The notes below the pieces were generated by a model. That model did not search any database and was not told the DNA's origin. It saw only the letters and a list, made by a program, of their open reading frames with translations. Position numbers and translations under genes: made by a program. A stretch of DNA of 64,000 bases, taken from the NCBI GenBank assembly GCA_035606695.1, contig DATNEW010000009.1, positions 62,001-126,000 of the forward strand. The letters run 5' to 3'. The DNA comes from Gemmatimonadaceae bacterium (GTDB lineage Bacteria; Gemmatimonadota; Gemmatimonadetes; Gemmatimonadales; Gemmatimonadaceae). Of this stretch, positions 19,977 to 27,521 are shown one piece after another (position 1 is the stretch's first letter; each line of letters opens with the position of its first letter).

Positions 19977-21809
19977 ATGGTCCTGTATCGGCGGTTGCTG
20001 GGCTATCTCCGTCCGCACTGGTGGCGAATGGCCGGCAACATCATCTGCAACGTGATCGCGGCCGCCCTCGACGCGTTTTCGTTCACGCTGCTGATTCCAT
20101 TCCTCCGGGAGCTCAACGGCGACTCGACGCCGCTCCCCGACTTGGGCGTCGTGACCGGCGTCCTCCAGTGGGTCCTCGGCCGCTTCATCACCGGACGCCC
20201 CCACATGCAGGCGCTCGAGGTCGTGATCGTCACGATCGGCATCGTCGTGCTCGTGAAAAACGTGTTCGTGTGGGCCGCCGGCCAGTTCGGCGCGTCGCTC
20301 CAGGAGTACGTGACTCGCGATCTCCGCGATGGCGTCTTCGGCCACATGCAGCGGCTGCCGCTCGGCTACTTCCATCGCATGAAGGCCGGGCAAATCATCT
20401 CGCGCATCGTATCCGACACGGATCAGACGAAGGTGCTGATCACGGAGCTCGTGACGCGCACCGTGCAGAATGCCGCGCAGATCATCACCTATGTCGCGAC
20501 GCTCATCGTGATGTCGGTGCGGCTGACATTGTTGTCTCTCGTCGTCGCGCCAGTGCTGACGCTCGCGCTCCAACCACTGCTGCGGCGGTTGCGTCATGGC
20601 TATCGACGCAGCCGCAGCGACTACGGCGAGGCAACCAGCGTACTCCAGGAAGTCACCTCAGGCATTCGACTCGTGAAGTCGTTCGGCGGGGAAGCGTACG
20701 AGGATCGTCGGTTCGCCGAAGCGAGCCATCGGTACTCCGAAGGCATGGTGCGCATCAACCGCGTCGCCGCGTTGTCGCAACCACTCACGGAAGTGATCGG
20801 CACCTCGATCGCGATGCTCATTTTGTGGATCGGCGCGACCGAGGTAATCAACGGCCGCGGCGGTCTCGACGCGGCGGCGTTGATCGTTTTCATGACGATG
20901 GTCATGCGCCTTCTGCCGCCACTCAAACAGCTGTCGCAGGCGCCGACGACCGCGCAACAATCGCTCGCGGCCGCGGAGCGGCTGTTCGAGGTGCTGGACC
21001 AGAAGACGGAACCGCAACGCGATCGCGGCACACGCGTGGTCACCTCGTTCGATCGCGGTATCGCGTTCGAGCGCGTGAGCTTTGCCTACGACGCCGAGCC
21101 CGTGTTGTGCGACGTTTCCTTCACCGCGCCCAAGGGCTCCGTCGTCGCCCTCGTCGGAGCCAGCGGAGCCGGCAAGACGACGCTCGTCGACCTCATCCCG
21201 CGCTTCTACGAGCCGACGGACGGCCGCATCACGCTCGACGGCGTCGACACGCGCGAGATCACGCTCGCGTCGCTGCGGGCACTCACCGGCATCGTGAGCC
21301 AGGATACCGTGCTGTTCAACGACACCGTGCGCAACAACATCGCGTACGGCGCGGCGGGCAAGTACAGCGATGCCCAGATCGAGACCGCCGCGCGCGCCGC
21401 GAACGCGCACGAGTTCATCAAGGCGCTGCCCCAGGGCTACGCCACGGTGCTCGGCGAGCGCGGCACGCGGCTCTCGGGCGGCCAGCGCCAACGCATCGCG
21501 ATCGCGCGCGCGCTGCTCGTCGATCCGCCGCTGCTCATTCTCGACGAAGCGACCTCGGCGCTCGACACCGAATCGGAGCGTCTCGTCCAGGAGGCGGTGG
21601 ATCGCCTGCTGACCGGCCGCACCGTCTTTGTGATCGCGCATCGCTTGTCTACCGTCACCCACGCCGACCAGATTCTCGTGCTCGAACGCGGCCGCATCAT
21701 CGAACGAGGTACGCACGCGGCGCTCCTGGCCGAACGCGGCGCGTACTTCCGGTTGCATTCGTTGCAATTCCGCGACGAGCGGAGCGAAAGAATTCCGGCG
21801 AGTGTGTAG
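19977..21809 (+). CDS. ABC exporter, MsbA/LmrA-type half-transporter
   Basis: 610 residues with an N-terminal six-helix exporter domain (about 1-330) and a C-terminal ATPase. Walker [10 protein letters not shown] (about 394-402), Q-loop GIVSQD, signature LSGGQ (about 499-503), Walker [13 protein letters not shown] (about 518-529), H-loop IAHRLST. Such homodimers flip lipid A-core or other lipids, or export drugs. The next genes are a glycosyltransferase and an LpxL-type acyltransferase, so a lipid-A/LPS flippase role is likely but not proven. Confidence 0.88.
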   Translation: MVLYRRLLGYLRPHWWRMAGNIICNVIAAALDAFSFTLLIPFLRELNGDSTPLPDLGVVTGVLQWVLGRFITGRPHMQALEVVIVTIGIVVLVKNVFVWAAGQFGASLQEYVTRDLRDGVFGHMQRLPLGYFHRMKAGQIISRIVSDTDQTKVLITELVTRTVQNAAQIITYVATLIVMSVRLTLLSLVVAPVLTLALQPLLRRLRHGYRRSRSDYGEATSVLQEVTSGIRLVKSFGGEAYEDRRFAEASHRYSEGMVRINRVAALSQPLTEVIGTSIAMLILWIGATEVINGRGGLDAAALIVFMTMVMRLLPPLKQLSQAPTTAQQSLAAAERLFEVLDQKTEPQRDRGTRVVTSFDRGIAFERVSFAYDAEPVLCDVSFTAPKGSVVALVGASGAGKTTLVDLIPRFYEPTDGRITLDGVDTREITLASLRALTGIVSQDTVLFNDTVRNNIAYGAAGKYSDAQIETAARAANAHEFIKALPQGYATVLGERGTRLSGGQRQRIAIARALLVDPPLLILDEATSALDTESERLVQEAVDRLLTGRTVFVIAHRLSTVTHADQILVLERGRIIERGTHAALLAERGAYFRLHSLQFRDERSERIPASV

Positions 21810-21821
21810 CGTTGGGCGTTC

Positions 21822-21876
21822 ATTGTTCCTCGCTTCGGCGGTTCGCTCCGCTCGCACCTACGCTCGGAATTCCGCC
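21822..21876 (-). repeat. Family B repeat, copy 2 (reverse orientation)
   Basis: Reads on the plus strand as TTGTTCCTCGCTTCGGCGG, then a GCTCCGCTCGCACCTACGCTC segment and GGAATTCCGCC, the reverse complement of the family consensus. Here the GAGGAAC end points away from the downstream glycosyltransferase, so it does not act as its RBS. Confidence 0.7.
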
Positions 21877-21891
21877 GTACAGAGTTACCTA

Positions 21892-22989
21892 ATGCGCGTT
21901 TTGTTCTACGTGGGGGACAAGCGATGGTCGGGGTCCTCGCGCGCGGTGCTCTCCGCGGCGCGGGGACTCGTCGCGCGCGGGCACTTCGTCACGGTCGCGT
22001 GTTGCGCCGACAGTCGCCTGGACGAGCTGGCGCGCGCGGCCGAGATCGAAACGGTGCCGGTGAACGCCGACGCATCCGCCGCCGGTGGCGCGTGGGATCT
22101 GCGCAAAGTCATTCAATCGAAGTTCATCGAAGTCGCGGTCGTCACCTCCGAACGCGACCAACTCATCGTGAGCTCGGCACGGTTGTTCGCCGACCGCGGC
22201 GCGGTGCTGCGACGCGTACCGTGCTTCGATTCGCTCGAGCTGCAACGCGGAGGCAAACTCGCGCTGCGATTGGCCGCGTCGGGGCTCATCATTACTACGC
22301 AGCGCGAGCTGGACGAGTTGCCGCGCGCCGGTTGGGCGCTTCCACCGGCCATTGTTCCACTCGGCGTCGACGTCGCGGCGTACGACGAGCTCGAGCCCGT
22401 TTCGCGCGCGCTGCTCGAGGCGCCGTCCGAAGGAATGATCATCGCCTGCCATTACGATGAATCGGGACGCTATCGCATCGCGACCGTGTTTCGCACGCTT
22501 GCGCTGCTCGCGCCGCGCCATCGCAACATGCACGTCGTCGTGTTCGGACCAGGTTCGCTCGACGAGGAATTGAAGATGCACGCTTCCGCGCTTGGCGTCG
22601 GCGCTTTGGTGTCATTCGTCGGCGATGCGCCGGACGAGCTCGACGTGATGCGCGCTGCGGAAGCGGGTTGGATCGTTTCAGGCGGCGATACCGCGGCGTA
22701 CGCGTGCCTCGACTTCATGGCGATGCGCATTCCGGTCATCGCCGACAAATCGCCGCTGACGCAGCACTTCGTCGCGGACGCGATCACGGGCACACTGTTG
22801 CCGCCCGCCGAGCCGGCGAACATCGCGTCGAGCGTCGCCGCGTTCCTGGCGAGCCGCGAGAGAATGGCCGCGATGGGTAACGCCGCGCGCACGCGTGTGC
22901 AGCGCGAATTTACCGAGTCGGCGATGATCGACGCATTCGAGCGCGCGGTGAACGCGGGCGGAGACCGCAGTCAGTGGTCGAAGAGGTGA
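21892..22989 (+). CDS. Glycosyltransferase, GT-B fold (GT4-like)
   Basis: 365 residues from ATG 21892, starting MRVLFYVGDKRWSGSSRAVL, a typical GT4 N-terminal Rossmann start with a Gly/Ser-rich acceptor loop. The C-terminal half contains HVVVFGPGSLDEELKMHASALG and VSFVGDAPDELDVMRAAEAGW, then a GGDTAAYACLDFMAMRIPVIA segment in place of the usual E-x7-E donor motif (the second position is weak). Likely adds a sugar to LPS, a glycolipid or a secondary metabolite. It lies between the MsbA-type exporter and the LpxL-type acyltransferase. Confidence 0.75.
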   Translation: MRVLFYVGDKRWSGSSRAVLSAARGLVARGHFVTVACCADSRLDELARAAEIETVPVNADASAAGGAWDLRKVIQSKFIEVAVVTSERDQLIVSSARLFADRGAVLRRVPCFDSLELQRGGKLALRLAASGLIITTQRELDELPRAGWALPPAIVPLGVDVAAYDELEPVSRALLEAPSEGMIIACHYDESGRYRIATVFRTLALLAPRHRNMHVVVFGPGSLDEELKMHASALGVGALVSFVGDAPDELDVMRAAEAGWIVSGGDTAAYACLDFMAMRIPVIADKSPLTQHFVADAITGTLLPPAEPANIASSVAAFLASRERMAAMGNAARTRVQREFTESAMIDAFERAVNAGGDRSQWSKR

Positions 22990-23000
22990 GCGGCGTCGTC

Positions 23001-23966
23001 ATGCCCGCGCCGCTTCCGGCGCCGCACGCCACCTTCGCGCATCGCGCGGAATATGCGGCGCTGCGCGGCGCCGTCGCTGCGATGGAGCGTCTCAGCTTTC
23101 AGCACGCCGGCGCGTTCGGCGAGACGGTCGGTCGCTTCGGCTATGCGCCGCTCGGCATTCGTCGGGAGGTGGTCGAGAGGCAATTGCGCGCCGCGTTCCC
23201 GGAGAAGAGCGAGAGCGAGGTGCTGGCGATCGCTCGCGCATGCTACGGCCACCTCGGCCGGACCTCGATCGAGACGGCCGTGTTGCCATCGTATTCGGCG
23301 GCGCAGGTCATCGATATGTTCGAGGAAGTGCAGGGCTGGAGCATCGTCGAGGAGCGGCTGGCGCGCGGCAAAGGACTGATCATGGTCAGCGGCCACCTCG
23401 GCAACTGGGAACTGGGTGGCGCATATATCGCAGCACGGGGTTTGCCCATTGACGTGGTGGCGCGGCACATGGCCAACCCGCTCTTCGATCGCTATCTCAC
23501 CACGACTCGGCAACGCATTGGCATGACGGTCGTTCACGATGACGCGGCGGTTCGTCGCGTTCCGCGCTCGCTGCGCTCGGGACGCGCGGTCGCGTTTCTC
23601 GTCGATCAAGGCGCGGCGGGGCTCGCGTCAACGTGGGTGCCGTTCTTCGGACGCTACGCGAAGACACCGCGCGGTCCGGCGGTCTTCGCCCTGCGGCTCG
23701 GGACGCCGGTCGTGTTCGGCGCCGCGCTACGGCAGCCGTCCGGCCGCTATCAACTCACGTTCGAGCCGGTCGAAATCGACGAGACGGACGACCGCGAAGC
23801 CGATGTCGAGCGCATCGTCGCCGATTACACGCAAACGCTGGAGCGCTGGATTCGCCGCGCACCCGAGCAATACTTCTGGCATCATCGGCGCTGGAAGCAT
23901 CAGCGGCCGGGAACGCCGGCAGAGTTGGGCGATCCGCTGATGCCTCGCCAGGGCGAGGGCAAATAA
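23001..23966 (+). CDS. LpxL/HtrB-type lysophospholipid or lipid A acyltransferase
   Basis: Transfers an acyl chain to lipid A or a related glycolipid at the inner membrane. 321 residues from ATG 23001, which has AGAGGTGA about 10 nt upstream; GTG 22986 (GTGA overlap with the glycosyltransferase stop) or GTG 22974 are alternatives. The HX4E catalytic motif is SGHLGNWEL (His about 131), followed by RHMANPLFDRYLTTTRQRIG and FLVDQGAA. Length and motifs fit the LpxL family; there is no long N-terminal transmembrane helix. Its neighbours support an envelope lipid operon. Confidence 0.85.
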   Translation: MPAPLPAPHATFAHRAEYAALRGAVAAMERLSFQHAGAFGETVGRFGYAPLGIRREVVERQLRAAFPEKSESEVLAIARACYGHLGRTSIETAVLPSYSAAQVIDMFEEVQGWSIVEERLARGKGLIMVSGHLGNWELGGAYIAARGLPIDVVARHMANPLFDRYLTTTRQRIGMTVVHDDAAVRRVPRSLRSGRAVAFLVDQGAAGLASTWVPFFGRYAKTPRGPAVFALRLGTPVVFGAALRQPSGRYQLTFEPVEIDETDDREADVERIVADYTQTLERWIRRAPEQYFWHHRRWKHQRPGTPAELGDPLMPRQGEGK

Positions 23967-23968
23967 CC

Positions 23969-24850
23969 ATGTCCCGGGCTACGGACCGGCTGAAGACCGA
24001 CAAACGCGCCTGGTTCGGCGGCGGCGTGATCGTGCTGCTCGTGGTGCTCGCGGTTGGCGCGCCAATCGTCGCCCGCCACGATCCCTTCGGCATCGATCTC
24101 ATTCACTCGCTCGAGGGCCCCTCGCCGAGCCACTGGTTCGGCACCGACATTCAAGGGCGCGACGTGTGGGCGCGGCTCGTCTACGGCGCGCGAGTGTCGC
24201 TCTCTGTCGGTATCGGAGCGCAGAGCATCGCCCTGGCGCTTGGCGTGGTGCTCGGACTGATTGCCGGATATTACGGCCGGTGGATCGACGAGATCGTGAT
24301 GCGGCTCGCCGACGTCACGCTCGCCTTTCCGACACTGCTGCTGCTGATCGCGATGGTCGCCGCGCTGCAGCCGTCGCTCACCGTGGTGTTCATCACGATC
24401 GGCGTCGTCGGTTGGGCGGGCATGGCGCGTCTGGTGCGCGGTCAGGTGCTCGTGGTGCGCGAGCTCGAGTTCGTGCAGGCCGAGCGCGCGTTGGGCAGCG
24501 GTGATGTGAGAATACTCATCAACCATATTTTGCCAAGCGTGGTGGCACCTGTCGTCATCGCGGCGACGCTCGGCGTCGCCGGCGCCATCATGGCCGAGTC
24601 GTCGCTGTCGTTCCTTGGCCTCGGAGTCCAGCCGCCAACGCCAAGCTGGGGCTCGATGATCGCGGACGGCCGCGACTTGTACCAGCTTCGACACGCGCCG
24701 TGGACGTCGGTGTTCCCCGGACTCGCGATCGGCGCCGCGGTGCTCGGATTCAACCTGCTCGGCGACGCGCTGCGTGATGCGATCGACCCGCGCGCGGTCC
24801 GCGCCGCCATCCCGCGCGGCGCCGGCTTGCCCGACATCTCGCGGCCGTGA
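23969..24850 (+). CDS. DppC/OppC-type ABC transporter permease, encoded alone
   Basis: 293 residues. N-terminal transmembrane helix (about 19-38), then the OppC-specific segment (HWFGTDIQGRDVWARLVYGARVSL) and five further membrane helices, with the EAA loop VRELEFVQAERALGSGDVRILINHILP and the terminal LSFLGLGVQPPTPSWGSM motif. This is one of the two membrane subunits of a peptide/nickel importer. The partner DppB, the ATPases and the binding protein are not in the window. It starts 2 bp after the acyltransferase stop, so it is cotranscribed with envelope genes. Confidence 0.88.
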   Translation: MSRATDRLKTDKRAWFGGGVIVLLVVLAVGAPIVARHDPFGIDLIHSLEGPSPSHWFGTDIQGRDVWARLVYGARVSLSVGIGAQSIALALGVVLGLIAGYYGRWIDEIVMRLADVTLAFPTLLLLIAMVAALQPSLTVVFITIGVVGWAGMARLVRGQVLVVRELEFVQAERALGSGDVRILINHILPSVVAPVVIAATLGVAGAIMAESSLSFLGLGVQPPTPSWGSMIADGRDLYQLRHAPWTSVFPGLAIGAAVLGFNLLGDALRDAIDPRAVRAAIPRGAGLPDISRP

Positions 24851-25998
24851 GCTACGACGTCGAGGCGCTGCGCCGCACCGAATTCCCCTGGGCGCACGCG
24901 GGCGAAGCGATCTACCTGAACAACGCGTCGACTGGTCCGCTTCCGGCGCGCGCAGTCGCCGCGACCAACGAGTGGGCGAGACTGCGCACGAACCCGCAGC
25001 GCATTCCGCAGGAGCTCCAGTTCGGCACGCTCGCGCGCGGACGTGAGCTGATCGCGAAGCTGATCGGCGCCACGCCGGGCGAGATCGCGCTGGCGACCAA
25101 TACGACATTTGGAATCAACCTCGCCGCATTCGCGCTGCCGTTGAAGCAAGGCGACGTCGTACTCGCGCCGACGATGGAGTTTCCGGCGAACGTGTACCCG
25201 TGGATGCAACTCGCCGCGCGGCGCGGTGTCGAGTTTCGTCAGATCGCGTGCGACGGCGGCGTCCTCGACGTCGAGCGGCTGCGCCGCGAGCTCGAGGATG
25301 AGCGCGTTCGCGCGGTGGCCGTGTCCTGGGTGCAGTTCTCGTCCGGCGCGACCGTCGATCTCACCGCGCTCGGCGCAGTGTGTCGCGAGCGCGGCGTGTA
25401 TTTCGTGGTCGACGCCATTCAAGGCGTAGGACCGCTGCGCGTCGACCTGCGGCAGACGCACGTGGACATCTTTTCGTGCGGTGCGCAGAAGTGGCTGCTG
25501 TCACCGTGGGGCTCGGCGTTCGTCTACGTGCGCCGCGAGCTCATCGCCGAGCTCGAGCCGCACGACGTGAGTTGGCTCGCCGTGAAGGATTCAGATGACT
25601 TCAGTCGGCTGACGGACTACGATCTGACATGGCGCGACGATGCACGCCGGTTCGAGTTCATCACGCTGCCGTATCAGGATTACGCCGGCATGAACGCGAG
25701 CCTCGAGCTCATTCACGAGCTTGGGCCGGACGATGTGTCGCGCCACTCGCTGCGGCTGGCGCAGATGATCGTCGACTGGGCGCTCGATCGTGACGACGTC
25801 GAGCTGGCGACGCCGGCGGACAACTCGAAGCGGGCGGCGATCGTCTCGGTGCGTCCGAAAGACGCGAAAGCCGTGAGCGCGCGACTCAATGCGGCGAACG
25901 TTGCGCATTCGGTGCGCGAAGGCGCGATTCGGTTGTCGCCGCATTTCTACAACACGGAAGAAGAGGTACGGCGCGTTCTGGCCCTGATGTCATCCTGA
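24847..25998 (+). CDS. Class V pyridoxal-phosphate aminotransferase / cysteine desulfurase-like
   Basis: 383 residues from GTG 24847, overlapping the permease stop as GTGA. Fold type I class V features: YLNNASTGPLP (23-33), GATPGEIALATNTTFGIN (about 74-91), AVSWVQFSSGATVDL, VVDAIQGVGPLRVDL, and the PLP lysine in FSCGAQKWLLSPWG (Lys about 214). This subgroup includes isopenicillin N epimerase-like and SufS-like enzymes. No sulfur-transfer Cys loop is obvious in the C-terminal part and no suf genes are near, so an epimerase- or kynureninase-like reaction is as likely as desulfuration. Confidence 0.8.
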   Translation: MSYDVEALRRTEFPWAHAGEAIYLNNASTGPLPARAVAATNEWARLRTNPQRIPQELQFGTLARGRELIAKLIGATPGEIALATNTTFGINLAAFALPLKQGDVVLAPTMEFPANVYPWMQLAARRGVEFRQIACDGGVLDVERLRRELEDERVRAVAVSWVQFSSGATVDLTALGAVCRERGVYFVVDAIQGVGPLRVDLRQTHVDIFSCGAQKWLLSPWGSAFVYVRRELIAELEPHDVSWLAVKDSDDFSRLTDYDLTWRDDARRFEFITLPYQDYAGMNASLELIHELGPDDVSRHSLRLAQMIVDWALDRDDVELATPADNSKRAAIVSVRPKDAKAVSARLNAANVAHSVREGAIRLSPHFYNTEEEVRRVLALMSS

Positions 25999-26086
25999 CC
26001 CTGAGCGTAGCGAAGGGGAAAGACCCGTTCCCCGATGGAGGAGCGTTCCGCAGCGACAGGGGGTCCTTCGCTCCGCTCAGGATGAC
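25989..26086. repeat. Family A repeat, copy 5
   Basis: Begins GTCATCCTGACCCTGAGCG and ends CCGCTCAGGATGAC, with internal AAGACCC / GGGTCCTT pairing. It overlaps the last codons of the class V gene and fills the convergent gap to tyrS, so it is well placed as a bidirectional terminator. Confidence 0.75.
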
Positions 26087-26096
26087 AGAGGTCTCG

Positions 26097-27374
26097 CTAT
26101 TTCACCTTCACCAGCCCGTACGACCGCGCGCCTTTCCGCACGAGCACGAATTCCCCGCCGAGTCGGTCTTCTTTTTTCAGCGGCTCGCGCTCGGGCGACA
26201 GGCGGCGGCCATTCAGATATACGCCGCCCTGCTGCAGCATCCGTCGCATGTCGGCCTTGCTCGAGAAAAGTGCGTCGGGCCCGACGAGCGTCGCCTCGAG
26301 CACATCGTACGTCGTCGGTTCGTCTTTCGGCTCGAGCGTGAACACCGGAATCTCGAGCGCCAGCGCCTGCAATGCCTCTCGGGACAATGACTGCGGTTCC
26401 TTGCCGCCAAACAGCAGCTCGGAGACTTCGGACGCCGCAGTGACGGCGCGTTCGCCGTGCACGATCGTCGTGACCTCGCGCGCGAGCACGCGCTGCGCCT
26501 CTCGTTTTTCCGGCTGTTCGGCCGTCGCACGGTCGAGCTCCTCGATCGTTGGGCGATCGAGCAGCGTGAAATACCGCAGATAACGCCCCGCGTCGCGATC
26601 GTCGGCGGTGATGAGGAATTGATAAAACTTGTATGGCGTCGTCAGGCTTGCATCGAGCCAGACCGCGCCTGCTTCGGTTTTGCCGAACTTCGTGCCCGCC
26701 GAGGTCGTGACGAGCGGCGACGTGATCGCGTGCGCGTCCTGGCCCGTCGTGCGCCGAATGAGCTCGATGCCCGCCGTGATGTTGCCCCACTGATCGCTTC
26801 CGCCCATTTGCAGCCGCACGTCGTGCCGCCGGCGCAGCTCCAGAAAATCGTACGCCTGCAGCAGCATGTATGAGAACTCGGTATAGGAGATGCCCGCCTC
26901 CATGCGGCCTTGCACCGAATCCTTCTGCAGCATGTAGTTCACGGTGAAGTGCTTGCCGACGTCGCGCATGAAGTCCACCGCGCGCAATTCGACCAGCCAT
27001 TCCGCGTTGTTCACCATGCGCGCGGCGTTCGATCCGCTGAAATCCAGGAATCGCTCGAGCTGACGCCGGATCGATTCCGCATTCGCCGCCACCGTGGCGG
27101 CATCCGACAGCGGACGCTCGGACGTTTTGCCACCGGGGTCGCCGATCAATCCGGTGCCGCCGCCGGCGAGCGCGACCGGACGATGCCCGTGCCGCTGCAA
27201 CCGAACCAGCAGCATGATGACCAACAACGTGCCGATATGCAGGCTCGGCGCTGTCGGATCGAACCCGATGTAGCCGCTGATCGGTCCGCTGTTGAGGAGG
27301 TCACCGACCTCTTCGGTGCTTTGGTACAACAAACCGCGCCATTGCAGGTCGTCGAGCAGCGCATGAGATCGCAT
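26097..27374 (-). CDS. tyrS: Tyrosyl-tRNA synthetase
   Basis: Charges tRNA-Tyr. 425 residues. Class I signature 1 is HIGT (46-49, within GFDPTAPSLHIGTLLV), tyrosine pocket YMLLQAYDFLEL, and signature 2 KFGKT (about 228-232), the TyrRS form of KMSKS in which the last Ser is Thr. A C-terminal S4 RNA-binding domain starts near residue 355 (MRRMLQQGGVYLNGRRL). Full length and all motifs are present. Confidence 0.96.
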   Translation of the reverse strand: MRSHALLDDLQWRGLLYQSTEEVGDLLNSGPISGYIGFDPTAPSLHIGTLLVIMLLVRLQRHGHRPVALAGGGTGLIGDPGGKTSERPLSDAATVAANAESIRRQLERFLDFSGSNAARMVNNAEWLVELRAVDFMRDVGKHFTVNYMLQKDSVQGRMEAGISYTEFSYMLLQAYDFLELRRRHDVRLQMGGSDQWGNITAGIELIRRTTGQDAHAITSPLVTTSAGTKFGKTEAGAVWLDASLTTPYKFYQFLITADDRDAGRYLRYFTLLDRPTIEELDRATAEQPEKREAQRVLAREVTTIVHGERAVTAASEVSELLFGGKEPQSLSREALQALALEIPVFTLEPKDEPTTYDVLEATLVGPDALFSSKADMRRMLQQGGVYLNGRRLSPEREPLKKEDRLGGEFVLVRKGARSYGLVKVK

Positions 27375-27413
27375 GGCACAAAATTAGACAGAGAGGGGAA
27401 TAACTGGAAACGC

Positions 27414-27512
27414 GGAATTCCGAGCGAAGGCGCGAAGCGCCGCAGTGAGGAAGGATGTGTAGGCAATTCCGAGCGAAGGCGCGAAGCGCCGCCGTGAGGA
27501 ACGATCAATTAT
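27414..27512 (+). repeat. Family B repeats, two tandem copies between tyrS and the PBP gene
   Basis: Copies at 27414-27456 and 27464-27512 share CGAGCGAAGGCGCGAAGCGC then CGCAGTGAGGAA or CGCCGTGAGGAA. Each has AATTCC at the left and GAGGAASGAT at the right; the palindromic core is GGCGCGAAGCGCC. The second copy ends GAGGAACGATCAATTAT, close before the PBP start, but its GAGGA is about 20 nt from ATG 27522; the nearer ATG at 27514 is followed at once by a stop. These two copies fill most of the 147-bp divergent gap. Confidence 0.75.
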
Positions 27513-27521
27513 CATGGCATA

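Noticed and set aside
23969-24850. Complete peptide/nickel ABC importer
   Set aside because: Only one permease subunit is present.
24847-25998. Calling the class V enzyme SufS
   Set aside because: No suf genes nearby and no clear catalytic Cys loop.
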